In this document: positions 1 to 7,759 of the stretch, in pieces
How the letters are laid out: every line of letters begins with the position of its first letter
Numbering within the stretch: position 1 is the stretch's first letter
NCBI RefSeq assembly: GCF_007676755.1
Contig: NZ_VEBK01000006.1
Location: 129,654-193,653 of the forward strand
Source of the DNA: Bacillus sp. FJAT-22090
GTDB lineage: Bacteria; Bacillota; Bacilli; Bacillales_A; Planococcaceae
Length of the DNA stretch: 64,000 nucleotides
Direction of reading: 5' to 3'
Notes under the pieces: generated by a model
Seen by the model: the letters and a program-made list of their open reading frames with translations, nothing else
What the model was told of the DNA's origin: nothing
Databases searched by the model: none
Translations under genes and position numbers: made by a program

Positions 1-332
1 TTGATACCTTTACTATCGCTCATAGTCAAATACCCCCCTGCAAGTTCAATCGCTTTTAAAACGCGATCACCTTGGGAAAGTTCATATACTCCAGGCTTCT
101 GGACAGCGCCTTTTACCTCTACAAATATAGCTATGTCCTCTACGTATTCAGTTGTTTCTTCTTGCTCTAAAAAGGGATCATTAAATGGGATAGGTTGTAT
201 ACTATCAGCTGTGGGGGGTGCTGATTTGAATTGTGATTGTATGACGAAAAATAATAGTAGCATGATGACTGTTGTTGGGAGCAACAGCTTTTTCTTGTAT
301 TTCTGAATGAATGAACGAAACAGAAATATCAT
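1..332 (-). CDS. comEA: ComEA competence DNA receptor, N-terminal part (runs off the window)
   Basis: ComEA is the membrane-anchored receptor that binds incoming double-stranded DNA during competence. The 110 visible codons show a short basic N-terminus, one membrane anchor at about residues 16-33, an acidic linker, and from about residue 68 an SLBB-type domain with the family signature around VEVKGAVQKPGVY and GDRVLKAIELAGG. The C-terminal helix-hairpin-helix part lies left of position 1. The ATG at 332 directly abuts a GAGAGG sequence, so the exact start is uncertain. The gene is read in the same direction as yqeM. The divergent comER gene that separates the two in Bacillus subtilis is absent here. 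Confidence 0.88.
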   Translation of the reverse strand, partial: MIFLFRSFIQKYKKKLLLPTTVIMLLLFFVIQSQFKSAPPTADSIQPIPFNDPFLEQEETTEYVEDIAIFVEVKGAVQKPGVYELSQGDRVLKAIELAGGYLTMSDSKGI

Positions 333-344
333 CCTCTCGTAATA

Positions 345-391
345 AGAGGTAAATTATATGGAGTTATAAAAACTATACTAAATTTACCTCT
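345..391. other. Inverted repeat between yqeM and comEA
   Basis: AGAGGTAAATT at 345-355 is mirrored by AATTTACCTCT at 381-391, giving a perfect 11-bp stem with a 25-nt AT-rich loop. No T-run follows on the minus strand, so it is not a typical terminator. It lies just upstream of comEA and could be an operator or a read-through control point. Function is unknown. Confidence 0.5.
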
Positions 392-403
392 CTTTGGAAA
401 GGA

Positions 404-1141
404 CTATTTTACTGCATGTATAAAATAACGCTCGATTTCTGCCTCTTCCTGTTCTTCAAAAACTGATGTAGAGAAAGTAATGGAAGAAAATCCAATTTGT
501 TTTAATAGCGCAGTGTATGACTCTAATGGATATGTTCGTTGGTAATGAGTCTCCTCAAAACGCTCATAATAACCTGATTCATCTCGCACAAAAAACGTAA
601 TATCATGATAGATAGAATGGTCTTCTTCTCCTGACTCAGTATGCCATATATACGCAACATCCTCATCTTCATAGGTAAAGGGACCGTTTGGATAAATAAC
701 ATCCATTTTATAAAGGGAATGAACATCAAAAAATAACTGTCCACCCGGAGTTAATACATCAAAAATTCGCTTAAAGGTTTGTTTCACTTCATCGAATGTT
801 TCTAAATAGTTTAACGAATCAATTGCGATGACTGCTACATCCACTTTATCGATACCATCTATTTCCGCCATAGACTGGCAAATAAAAGAAATGGATGTAC
901 CTTCCTCCACACTGCGGTTTTGAGCAATTGTCAGCATGGATTCGGATAAATCAATACCAAATACTTCATAACCCGCCTTCGCAAATTGCACGCTCAAAAC
1001 TCCAGTACCGCACCCGATATCAACTAGTCGTTGCCCAGCAGATACCGGTGCAAATGTTTGCACCCATTCTGCATACTTATCATAAGCTATATCGGACATG
1101 AGTGAATCATATATATTAGCAAATCGATCGTACATGGTCAT
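404..1141 (-). CDS. yqeM: Class I SAM-dependent methyltransferase YqeM
   Basis: A 245-residue class I methyltransferase. SAM-binding motif I (LVDIGCGTG) lies at about residues 39-47, followed by the acidic strand end FGIDLSESM that should hold the ribose hydroxyls. The substrate of YqeM proteins is not known. The ATG at 1141 shares its T with the rsfS stop (TAATG), so translation is probably coupled. The longer reading frame upstream only runs back through rsfS. It is the last gene of the yqeG-yqeM operon before comEA. Confidence 0.92.
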   Translation of the reverse strand: MTMYDRFANIYDSLMSDIAYDKYAEWVQTFAPVSAGQRLVDIGCGTGVLSVQFAKAGYEVFGIDLSESMLTIAQNRSVEEGTSISFICQSMAEIDGIDKVDVAVIAIDSLNYLETFDEVKQTFKRIFDVLTPGGQLFFDVHSLYKMDVIYPNGPFTYEDEDVAYIWHTESGEEDHSIYHDITFFVRDESGYYERFEETHYQRTYPLESYTALLKQIGFSSITFSTSVFEEQEEAEIERYFIHAVK

Positions 1142-1494
1142 TATGCATCTTGCCCTACTTCGATCATTGGTGCATCTCCCCATAGACGCTCTAAGTTATA
1201 ATAAGCTCGCTCGTCTTTGTGGAATACATGTGCCACAACATCACCCATATCAACTAATATCCATCTAGCCTCATCGAAACCTTCTAAACGTTTCACATGG
1301 TAACCTGCAATCGTTGCTTGCTCTTCTAACTCCTTTGCAATCGCCTGTACTTGACGATCTGAGTTCGCATGGCAAATTAAAAAGTAATCTGCTAGCAAAG
1401 ATACCCCTTGCATATTCAATACAACGATATCCTCCGCACGTTTATCGTCTGCTGCTTTAAAAGCAATTTCTACTAATGATTTTGTAGTGGTCAT
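1141..1494 (-). CDS. rsfS: Ribosomal silencing factor RsfS
   Basis: A 117-residue Iojap/RsfS family protein. RsfS binds ribosomal protein uL14 on the 50S subunit, blocks joining of the 30S subunit and slows translation in starved cells. Family sequence is seen in the central part (ADYFLICHANSDRQVQAIA, then EGFDEARWILVDMGDVVAHVF). The length is typical. The start overlaps the yqeK stop by ATGA, and the end overlaps the yqeM start, so the three genes are tightly coupled. Confidence 0.96.
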   Translation of the reverse strand: MTTTKSLVEIAFKAADDKRAEDIVVLNMQGVSLLADYFLICHANSDRQVQAIAKELEEQATIAGYHVKRLEGFDEARWILVDMGDVVAHVFHKDERAYYNLERLWGDAPMIEVGQDA

Positions 1495-2066
1495 TCGTTC
1501 ACTTTTCCTCTCTTTTGTATCAAATCATTGTAACAATGAAATGAATCCGGAAATACCGGTTGTTTTTTTTCTATTAAAAATGTCACACTATGCTGGATAC
1601 AGCTTAACATTGCATCCTCTAAGTCCTTTTCCGCTTTTTCTCTTAGTAAGTCTACTCCTGGAAAATTACGGCTAGGTTCTATCATATCGGAGATATAAAT
1701 AATTTTTTCAAGTGGTGACATTCCTGCTCGACCTGTCGTATGGTATTTGATAGCTTGCAAAATATCTTCATCCTCAATTTGGAACTCAGTTTTTGCTACG
1801 TAACTACCGACCGGTGCGTGCCATAGTTCATGATGGAAATCTAATAAAGTAGGATCCATTTTTTCGGAAAGTATAATGTTTCTTAACCATTCTTTCCCTG
1901 CATATTTCACACTATCATGCAAAATACCCGCTATTTCTGCTTTCTCAGTATCTTCACCATATTTTTTTGCTAAATGAATCGCCGTCATCGCTACACCCCT
2001 TGTATGGATATAGCGTTTTTCTGGCATCCTGCTTTTCATCTGGTCCAATAACTGCTCAAATTTCAT
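1491..2066 (-). CDS. yqeK: HD-domain Ap4A hydrolase YqeK
   Basis: A 191-residue HD-domain hydrolase of the YqeK family, which splits diadenosine tetraphosphate symmetrically into two ADP. Candidate metal ligands are H21, the HD pair at 50-51, H83 (LWHAPVG), H109 and D127 (YISDMIEPSR). It sits between nadD, which it overlaps by 11 nt at its start, and rsfS, which it overlaps by ATGA at its end. This is the conserved nadD-yqeK-rsfS order of Firmicutes. Confidence 0.95.
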   Translation of the reverse strand: MKFEQLLDQMKSRMPEKRYIHTRGVAMTAIHLAKKYGEDTEKAEIAGILHDSVKYAGKEWLRNIILSEKMDPTLLDFHHELWHAPVGSYVAKTEFQIEDEDILQAIKYHTTGRAGMSPLEKIIYISDMIEPSRNFPGVDLLREKAEKDLEDAMLSCIQHSVTFLIEKKQPVFPDSFHCYNDLIQKRGKVNE

Positions 2067-2628
2067 ACAACTTCTCCTTTTGGATGAAATCCTTCACCTT
2101 ATCAGGAATTAGAAACTTGGTCGTTTCACCATTCCCCACTCGCTTTCGTAAAAGTGTGGAAGATAATTCAATTTGGGGGATCTCCAATATACTAATAGGA
2201 TATGCAGTTTCAATCGTCGTATTTGGTCTAGGTACTCCTACAAGTTTTACTTTTCGAACTAGCTCATCAATACGATGCCATTTCGGTAAATACTCCACTT
2301 GGTCACCGCCGATGATGAAGTAAAATGTAACATCTGGCTCTCGCTGCCGTAATATCTCCAACGTATCAAATGTATAAGAAGTACCGCCACGCTCTAGTTC
2401 AATTGTTTCCACTGACATATTAGGAACTCCTTCAATTGCAAGGTTTACCATCATTAGTCGTTGTTCTGCTGTTATACGCTCGTCCATTTGTTTATGTGGA
2501 GGGGTTGCATTTGGCATTAATCTCACTTCATCAAGCGCTAATGCATGTAATGCTTCATTTGCAATGATTAAATGACCAACATGCGGCGGATTAAAAGTCC
2601 CACCTAAAATCCCTACTTTTTTTCTCAT
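2056..2628 (-). CDS. nadD: Nicotinate-nucleotide adenylyltransferase NadD
   Basis: NadD converts nicotinate mononucleotide and ATP to deamido-NAD, an essential step of NAD synthesis. The nucleotidyltransferase motif GGTFNPPHVGH is at residues 9-19 and the C-terminal SSTLLRKRV segment corresponds to the ISSTxIR motif. At 190 residues it is of normal length. It starts 4 nt before the yhbY stop and overlaps yqeK by 11 nt at its end, all within one minus-strand operon. Confidence 0.97.
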   Translation of the reverse strand: MRKKVGILGGTFNPPHVGHLIIANEALHALALDEVRLMPNATPPHKQMDERITAEQRLMMVNLAIEGVPNMSVETIELERGGTSYTFDTLEILRQREPDVTFYFIIGGDQVEYLPKWHRIDELVRKVKLVGVPRPNTTIETAYPISILEIPQIELSSTLLRKRVGNGETTKFLIPDKVKDFIQKEKLYEI

Positions 2629-2930
2629 GCACGACTCGCTTTAGGAAGCTCAATTCGTTTATTATTCTTTGATGCTTTATACAATACAACCGTTAAACCG
2701 ATCAATTGTACTAATTGCGCAGAAGTTCCTTTTGCTAGTGCTTCAGCCACTTCATGCTTCTCTTCTTCACAATTTTGTAAAATGCTTATTTTTATTAATT
2801 CACGAACTTCCAGAGCTTCGCCAATTTGTTTAATCATTGCATCGTTGACTCCACCTTTACCTACCTGGAAAATTGGCGATAAATGATGCGCCTGACTGCG
2901 TAAAAATCTTTTTTGTTTACCTGTTAACAT
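2625..2930 (-). CDS. yhbY: Ribosome assembly RNA-binding protein YhbY (CRM domain)
   Basis: A 101-residue single CRM-domain protein (YqeI in Bacillus subtilis), expected to bind pre-50S ribosomal RNA. The GxxG RNA-binding loop is GKGG at residues 24-27 after the typical LTGKQKRFLRSQAHHLSPIF opening. It overlaps the end of aroE by 14 nt and the start of nadD by 4 nt. Its neighbours yqeH and rsfS also act on ribosomes. Confidence 0.95.
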   Translation of the reverse strand: MLTGKQKRFLRSQAHHLSPIFQVGKGGVNDAMIKQIGEALEVRELIKISILQNCEEEKHEVAEALAKGTSAQLVQLIGLTVVLYKASKNNKRIELPKASRA

Positions 2931-3747
2931 AATTTCCTCCTAATTGCTCGGTTAAACGCTCCACCATTCTGTCCGTATTAGGCATTATGCCGTTCCAATA
3001 AGAAAAGGCAATTGCCCCTTGGTGTACGAGCATTCCTAGTCCATTTATCGTGCGGACCTCGTATTTTTTTGCTTCCTCTAGAAAAGGGGTAACTAAAGGA
3101 TTATATACAATATCAGCAACAATTGCATGGTTTTTTATATGATTTAGCTGAATTGGCAATATTGCTGTATTATTTTTCATTCCTTGCGGAGTGGTTTGAA
3201 TGATAATGTCGAACTTACCTAGACCTGCTTCTGCTTCTTGTAGCGTTATTGCTTCCCCATATTGTAATTCTTCCACAAGTTTTTCGGCATTTGCATACGT
3301 ACGATTTGCTATTGTTATATTAGTAAAGCCTAATTGTTTAAATGCATGTACGATTCCTCTTGCTGCGCCACCTGCTCCCAGCAAAAGAATTCGATTTTCT
3401 ATATGAAGCGGTCCGAGTGATTGAATAAAGCCCAAGCCATCTGTATTATAACCAACAAATCGACCTTCCTTCGTTTTCACCACTGTATTAACCGCACCAA
3501 TACCTGTTGCAGATTGATCGATTTCATCTAAAAAAGGGATAATTGCCTCTTTATAAGGGACAGTCACATTCCAACCACTGCAACCCAACAGTTTAAGTGC
3601 ATTTACTGCTTCTGCGAGCTTCCCTTCTTCAACTTGGATAGGAATATAGGTTGCGTCCATATTATGTTCTTGAAGCCAACTGTCATGCATAAATGGAGAA
3701 ACAGAATGTCCAATTGGATTTCCTATTACAGCAAACCATTTTTTCAT
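2917..3747 (-). CDS. aroE: Shikimate dehydrogenase AroE
   Basis: AroE reduces 3-dehydroshikimate to shikimate with NADPH in aromatic amino acid synthesis. Shikimate-binding serines are in NPIGHSVSP (S15, S17), the catalytic lysine is K66 in NVTVPYK and the catalytic aspartate is D103 in NTDG. A GAGGAARG NADP loop follows. The chosen ATG at 3747 has AGGAGG eight bases upstream and gives 276 residues, the usual length. The longer frame upstream runs back over the end of yqeH and looks non-coding (cysteine and tryptophan rich). Confidence 0.97.
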   Translation of the reverse strand: MKKWFAVIGNPIGHSVSPFMHDSWLQEHNMDATYIPIQVEEGKLAEAVNALKLLGCSGWNVTVPYKEAIIPFLDEIDQSATGIGAVNTVVKTKEGRFVGYNTDGLGFIQSLGPLHIENRILLLGAGGAARGIVHAFKQLGFTNITIANRTYANAEKLVEELQYGEAITLQEAEAGLGKFDIIIQTTPQGMKNNTAILPIQLNHIKNHAIVADIVYNPLVTPFLEEAKKYEVRTINGLGMLVHQGAIAFSYWNGIMPNTDRMVERLTEQLGGNYVNR

Positions 3748-3758
3748 CCGAAAACCTC

Positions 3759-4862
3759 CTAAATAAGGGACGGACGAATGGATACTTCCACACCAGCTGG
3801 TGCATGCGCAGCAACAATCACTCCACCATGCTGGACAGTTATCCATCCCAATCCCGAGAACACAATATCTGTTTTAGGATCATTAATTTTAAATTCATGA
3901 CGTACTAAAGGTGGCAATAAATCAACAAACTCCTCTGATGGAGGGGAAAGCAGCTTGCCTTTATGTTCTTTATATAAACTATCCGCATTCTCTAGCTTCG
4001 TACGGTGAATCGGAATGTCATTTGCTATATGGCAAGTAAAAGCAGAGCGATCCCCTTTGATAAAGTCGAAACGGGATAACCCACCTAAAAATAATGTTTG
4101 TTCACTATTCAACTGGAACACTTTTGGCTTAATTTCTTTTTTAGGCGTGATAAATTTGAGCTCAGTTGGATCTAGATAATGTGCCATTTGATGATGATTT
4201 ATAATACCTGGTGTGTCATACAATGCTTTTTTATCGTCTAATGGAATTTCAATCATATCAAGCGTCGTTCCAGGAAAATGGGAGGTTGTAATTACTGCAT
4301 CCTCTCCAGTTGCTTGTTTAATGATGCGATTGATAAACGTTGATTTACCAACATTTGTACATCCAACGACATATACATTTTCTCCATTACGATAATGTTC
4401 AATCGCTTCCATCGCCTCAGGCATGCCTGTCCCTTTATGTGCGCTTACAAACAATACATCGATCGGAGCCAAACCTAATTTTTTTGCCTCTTGCTTCATC
4501 CAGTTGATCACTTTGTTTTTCTTCACTGACTTAGGGAGTAAATCTGCTTTATTCGCAATCAATAAAATAGGATTATTTCCTACAAAACGATGTAATCCTG
4601 GAAGCCAGCTACCATTAAAATCAAAAATATCGACAATTTTAACGATCAATCCCTTTTGCTTTCCTAAGCCATTTAATATACGTAAAAAATCATCATCCGT
4701 TAAAGAAACTGGCTGTAACTCATTATAATTTTTCAAACGAAAACATCGTTGGCAAATAATATCTTCTTTTTCTAACGAAGAAACTGGAGCGTATCCTGGT
4801 TCTCCTACTTTTTCGGTTTGAATGATTGTTCCACAACCGATACATTTTGGTGCTTCTGTCAC
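3759..4862 (-). CDS. yqeH: Circularly permuted ribosome-biogenesis GTPase YqeH
   Basis: YqeH is a cpGTPase needed for 30S subunit assembly. It begins with a treble-clef zinc finger (C7, C10, C37, C40). G-motifs then appear in permuted order: NKAD first, then the P-loop GCTNVGKS, then DTPG. The GTG at 4862 is preferred because GGGAGGAAGAA lies just before it, and it gives 367 residues, against 366 in Bacillus subtilis. An in-frame TTG at 4877 would lie on the ribosome binding site itself. It overlaps the yqeG stop. Confidence 0.95.
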   Translation of the reverse strand: MTEAPKCIGCGTIIQTEKVGEPGYAPVSSLEKEDIICQRCFRLKNYNELQPVSLTDDDFLRILNGLGKQKGLIVKIVDIFDFNGSWLPGLHRFVGNNPILLIANKADLLPKSVKKNKVINWMKQEAKKLGLAPIDVLFVSAHKGTGMPEAMEAIEHYRNGENVYVVGCTNVGKSTFINRIIKQATGEDAVITTSHFPGTTLDMIEIPLDDKKALYDTPGIINHHQMAHYLDPTELKFITPKKEIKPKVFQLNSEQTLFLGGLSRFDFIKGDRSAFTCHIANDIPIHRTKLENADSLYKEHKGKLLSPPSEEFVDLLPPLVRHEFKINDPKTDIVFSGLGWITVQHGGVIVAAHAPAGVEVSIRPSLI

Positions 4863-5380
4863 ACTTCTTCCTCCCAAGTAACTTGACCTTTTTTATCAAG
4901 ATAATTAAATATTCTTCGTTCAACCATACGGTTAAATTTAGTAACAAATCCATCTGATTTTGCAACCGGAATAACTAAAATCGTATGAAGCTTTTGTCGG
5001 TTTCCACCGAATACATCCGTTAGAAGCTGGTCTCCAATAACTACAACTTCTTCCCGCTTTATAGCCATTTTATTTAGGGCTTGCTTAAAAGCTTTACCTA
5101 ATGGTTTTCTAGCCCGAGAAATAAATGGGATTTCAAGTGGATCTGCGAATGATTTAACTCGCAGTTCGTTGTTGTTTGAAACAATTGTCACTTGGATTCC
5201 AGCTGCTTTCATGCTAGTAAACCATTCGATTAATTTTGGTGTTGCATTGGGACGGTCCCACTCTACTAATGTATTGTCTAAATCTGTAATAATAGCTTTT
5301 ACACCTTTTTCTTTTAACATTTCAGGTGTTATGTGAAAGATGCTTCTCACAAATTCACTTGGTATAAAATATGAATACAA
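4859..5380 (-). CDS. yqeG: YqeG family HAD IIIA-type phosphatase
   Basis: A HAD-superfamily phosphatase of the YqeG/GEP4 type. Catalytic aspartates D33 and D35 are in TDLDNTLVEWDRP, and the later HAD motifs are VTIVSNN and GDQLLTDVFGGN. Eukaryotic GEP4 dephosphorylates phosphatidylglycerophosphate; the bacterial substrate is not settled. The TTG at 5380 gives 173 residues, against 172 in Bacillus subtilis, and has GGAG upstream. A promoter just upstream rules out the longer frame that starts inside psd. It is the first gene of the operon running to yqeM. Confidence 0.92.
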   Translation of the reverse strand: MYSYFIPSEFVRSIFHITPEMLKEKGVKAIITDLDNTLVEWDRPNATPKLIEWFTSMKAAGIQVTIVSNNNELRVKSFADPLEIPFISRARKPLGKAFKQALNKMAIKREEVVVIGDQLLTDVFGGNRQKLHTILVIPVAKSDGFVTKFNRMVERRIFNYLDKKGQVTWEEEV

Positions 5381-5416
5381 AGACGAACACTCCAATTCGG
5401 CGCTTTTTCTTTTACG

Positions 5417-5425
5417 ATTATAGCA
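5417..5425 (-). promoter_or_regulatory. Extended -10 promoter of the yqeG operon
   Basis: Reading minus, TGC precedes a perfect TATAAT at 5422-5417, an extended -10 element. No good -35 hexamer lies 17 bases upstream, as is usual for extended -10 promoters. Transcription would begin near 5410, about 30 nt before the TTG start of yqeG. It is embedded in the last codons of psd. Confidence 0.65.
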
Positions 5426-6200
5426 TATTTGCCACAATCTCACCCATTCGAACAAATTTCCCGGATTTCACATCGGCGGAAAACGCAATACTATTTTCTT
5501 CAAATAGCATAACTACCGTAGATCCAAATGAGAAATAACCAACTTCTTCTCCTTTTTTCCATACTTTAGAAGTATTGGTTAGCTCAATCGAATTGACAAA
5601 CATTGCCCCAACTTTAATATGAAAACAATGCTTATCATTGGGCATTTGAATTTCTGTTAACAAGCGATAATTACCACTAATTGCTTGTTTACCATATTGA
5701 AGACCCCATTTATTAACCGGATATGATTTTTTTCCAAGAATATACTGCTGAATAACCTTACCATCAACCGGTGCATGTATACGGTGATACTCGGCTGGGC
5801 TTAAATATAATACTATATACTTTCCATTTTCAAATTGACTAAAAGTTGTTGATGAGCCAAGTAAATTACTCAATGTATACGATTTATTTTTCACAGAAAA
5901 GGTTCCATTTTGTGTTATGTTACCAAAGGTTTCGATTGTGGCATCTACTGGGCTAACAATACTTGAAGCCGCATCATGTATTGGTCTACTTTCTTTTGTC
6001 ACTTCTCGTATGAAAAAATCATGCAAAGTTGAAAATTCATCTATAGGTCGAGAAACATCTTGTAAAGTTATATTAAAATATTTAATATAAGAAGGTATCA
6101 TTGTTTTACTAATCTTTGATTGTGAAAAAGTTTGCATAATGAAGGATGTCCATTTACCATTCGTTAATTCAATCATCGATTGATATAATTTTTCTCTCAT
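5418..6200 (-). CDS. psd: Phosphatidylserine decarboxylase Psd
   Basis: Psd decarboxylates phosphatidylserine to phosphatidylethanolamine at the membrane. It is a pyruvoyl enzyme made by self-cleavage, and the cleavage site is visible as FGST at residues 225-228 (break between G226 and S227). The AEYHRIHAP segment carries the conserved histidines. The 260-residue length is typical of the Bacillus type. The start has GGGGAG nine bases upstream. It is divergent from pssA, which makes its substrate, so the pair forms a two-gene phosphatidylethanolamine pathway. Confidence 0.96.
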   Translation of the reverse strand: MREKLYQSMIELTNGKWTSFIMQTFSQSKISKTMIPSYIKYFNITLQDVSRPIDEFSTLHDFFIREVTKESRPIHDAASSIVSPVDATIETFGNITQNGTFSVKNKSYTLSNLLGSSTTFSQFENGKYIVLYLSPAEYHRIHAPVDGKVIQQYILGKKSYPVNKWGLQYGKQAISGNYRLLTEIQMPNDKHCFHIKVGAMFVNSIELTNTSKVWKKGEEVGYFSFGSTVVMLFEENSIAFSADVKSGKFVRMGEIVANML

Positions 6201-6224
6201 TTCTATCTCCCCGTGAACAATGGC

Positions 6225-6253
6225 TTACAATTTTTACTTAATCGAAGTATAAT
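6225..6253 (+). promoter_or_regulatory. Sigma-A promoter of pssA
   Basis: TTACAA at 6225-6230, a 17-bp spacer and a perfect TATAAT at 6248-6253. The predicted start near 6260 lies about 30 nt before the pssA start codon. Its -10 hexamer physically overlaps that of the opposing psd promoter. Confidence 0.65.
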
Positions 6254-6275
6254 GAACAAAATAGTTTGTTTGTAA
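6246..6275 (-). promoter_or_regulatory. Sigma-A promoter of psd
   Basis: On the minus strand TTACAA (6275-6270), an 18-bp spacer and TATACT (6251-6246). Transcription would start near 6240, giving a ~40-nt leader to psd. The two opposing -10 boxes share four bases, so RNA polymerase should not be able to occupy both promoters at once. Confidence 0.6.
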
Positions 6276-6289
6276 AGGAGTGACTTACA

Positions 6290-6829
6290 TTGTACTTACA
6301 AAGTATTATGTCAAATACAATAAAAAAATTGAGATCACATGCAGCAAATATGATCACTATTGGAAATCTTGCTTTTGGTGGCGCGGCCATTATGGCTACG
6401 ATGAACGACTCTTACACATTTAGTGTATTATTTATATTTGTTGCAGGTTTACTAGACAGATTCGACGGTATGGTTGCAAGAAAGTTCCATGTTGAGTCGG
6501 AACTTGGAAAACAGTTAGACTCAATGAGTGATATTATTTCCTTTGGTGTCGCTCCAGCATTGTTAATGTATTCTCTTATTTTACATGAGTATAGCCTTAT
6601 TGGAATGGCATTTACTGTGATTTATATCGCATGTGGTGCATTCAGGCTCGCTAGATTTAATATTTCAGAATCCAATGGTTTTTTTACGGGACTTCCCATA
6701 ACGGTCGCAGGAGTTATTTTAACGTTATCTTATTTTGCGATTGAGTTTATACCCTCTGTTTCGTATATGTTTTTAACTATAATTCTAGCCTTGTTAATGA
6801 TAAGTACATTTACTTTAAGAAAAGTATAA
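6290..6829 (+). CDS. pssA: CDP-diacylglycerol-serine O-phosphatidyltransferase PssA
   Basis: PssA makes phosphatidylserine from CDP-diacylglycerol and serine. The CDP-alcohol phosphatidyltransferase signature DG-x2-AR-x8-G-x3-D-x3-D is complete (D59, G60, A63, R64, G73, D77, D81). Several hydrophobic segments make it a polytopic membrane protein. The TTG at 6290 was chosen for AAAGGAG nine bases upstream; an ATG at 6308 lacks such a site. Length is 179 residues, near the 177 of Bacillus subtilis. Confidence 0.95.
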   Translation: MYLQSIMSNTIKKLRSHAANMITIGNLAFGGAAIMATMNDSYTFSVLFIFVAGLLDRFDGMVARKFHVESELGKQLDSMSDIISFGVAPALLMYSLILHEYSLIGMAFTVIYIACGAFRLARFNISESNGFFTGLPITVAGVILTLSYFAIEFIPSVSYMFLTIILALLMISTFTLRKV

Positions 6830-6843
6830 AAGGAAGAGTTTGA

Positions 6844-6872
6844 AAGCGGCTGCTTATTGCAGTCGTTTTTTT
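6844..6872 (+). terminator. Rho-independent terminator after pssA
   Basis: AAGCGGCTGC and GCAGTCGTTT form a ten-pair stem (two G-U pairs) around a five-base loop, followed by a run of T to 6872. It isolates pssA from sigK. Confidence 0.85.
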
Positions 6873-6900
6873 CATATTCCTGCGTTTTTCGACATATACT
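6872..6900 (+). promoter_or_regulatory. Sigma-E-like promoter of sigK
   Basis: TCATATT at 6872-6878, a 14-bp spacer and CATATACT at 6893-6900 match the mother-cell sigma-E consensus (ATA at -35, CATACAnT at -10) at all but one -10 position. The predicted start is only about 8-10 nt before the sigK reading frame. sigK is a sigma-E regulon member in Bacillus subtilis, so the match is biologically expected. Confidence 0.7.
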
Positions 6901-6914
6901 TAGCTTATAACTAG

Positions 6915-7658
6915 ATGGAGGTGAATAGTATTTCTGGTCTTTTGACTGCATTAATAAGTGTTGTCTCAGATCTTCCTCTTGTTCTCGGTTACTTAAAAGG
7001 GCAGGCATTTCATCAACCATTTACCCCCGAAGAAGAAAAAGTGATGATTGATCGTTTTTTAGACGGGGATTTATCCGCAAGGGATGAGCTCATTGAACGT
7101 AATATGCGCCTTGTAGCCCATGTCGTAAAAAAATTTCATCCAAAACACGAACTTTTAGATGATTATATTTCCATCGGGACGATTGGATTGATGAAAGCTG
7201 TTAATAGTTATACACCTACAAAAAAAACAAAACTAGCAACATATGCAGCTAGATGTATAGAAAATGAAATCCTTATGTATTTACGTTCATTGAAAAAAGT
7301 ACAAAAAGACGTTTCCTTGCATGAGCCAATCGGAATGGACAAAGATGGTCATTCCTTAGAAATAACTGATTTACTACAAAACATGGATAAAAGTACCGAC
7401 GAGCAACTTGTCGATGAGGAAGATACAAACAGATTGTATACACACTTATCTCATTTAGAAAAACGAGAGTTAGAAATTGTTATTCGAAGATACGGTTTAC
7501 TGGGGCATGAACCAATGACCCAAAAGGAAATCTCCAAGCAATTGAAAATATCGAGGAGTTATGTCTCACGAATTGAAAAACGTGCACTTGTAAAATTATA
7601 CCAGTCTTATATTCATGAAAAAAACTCTTTTGATGTATCAAACACCAAAAGAGCTTAG
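6915..7658 (+). CDS. sigK: RNA polymerase sporulation sigma factor SigK
   Basis: Late mother-cell sigma factor, made as pro-sigma-K and cleaved by SpoIVFB. The hydrophobic pro-sequence is at residues ~6-32, followed by sigma-70 region 2 (RLVAHVVKKF, SIGTIGLMKAV, LATYAARCIENEI) and a region 4 helix-turn-helix (KQLKISRSYVSRIEKRALVK). It is one continuous frame, with no skin-type interruption. Start problem: the ATG at 6915 is embedded in its own GGAGGTGA sequence. An ATT at 6930 sits eight bases after GGAGG and lies within two residues of the SigK N-terminus of Bacillus subtilis. Either 247 or 242 residues is possible. Confidence 0.93.
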   Translation: MEVNSISGLLTALISVVSDLPLVLGYLKGQAFHQPFTPEEEKVMIDRFLDGDLSARDELIERNMRLVAHVVKKFHPKHELLDDYISIGTIGLMKAVNSYTPTKKTKLATYAARCIENEILMYLRSLKKVQKDVSLHEPIGMDKDGHSLEITDLLQNMDKSTDEQLVDEEDTNRLYTHLSHLEKRELEIVIRRYGLLGHEPMTQKEISKQLKISRSYVSRIEKRALVKLYQSYIHEKNSFDVSNTKRA

Positions 7659-7664
7659 AAGAAC

Positions 7665-7745
7665 TTAATCTTCGCTTGTCTCTGCTATCATGATAAATGA
7701 TAAAACTGCAGTAATTAAAATTGCCATTCCCATAATGAAAATCAT
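7665..7745 (-). CDS. 26-residue single-pass membrane peptide, unrecognised
   Basis: A small frame with ATG at 7745 and TAA at 7665. A strong GGGGGAG ribosome binding site lies six bases before the ATG. The peptide is about 20 hydrophobic residues (MIFIMGMAILITAVLSFIMI) followed by a short acidic tail AETSED, as in single-span regulatory or complex-stabilising peptides. An extended -10 promoter and a palindrome lie upstream. It converges on sigK, ending 7 nt past the sigK stop. I do not recognise the family. It could be an accessory subunit, a toxin-like peptide or a sporulation peptide. Confidence 0.55.
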   Translation of the reverse strand: MIFIMGMAILITAVLSFIMIAETSED

Positions 7746-7759
7746 TTAAATCTCCCCCT

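Noticed and set aside
3748..3846. 33-residue N-terminal extension of AroE
   Set aside because: The extension is antisense-like and cysteine rich, overlaps the yqeH end, and has no family match. ATG 3747 has a perfect ribosome binding site.
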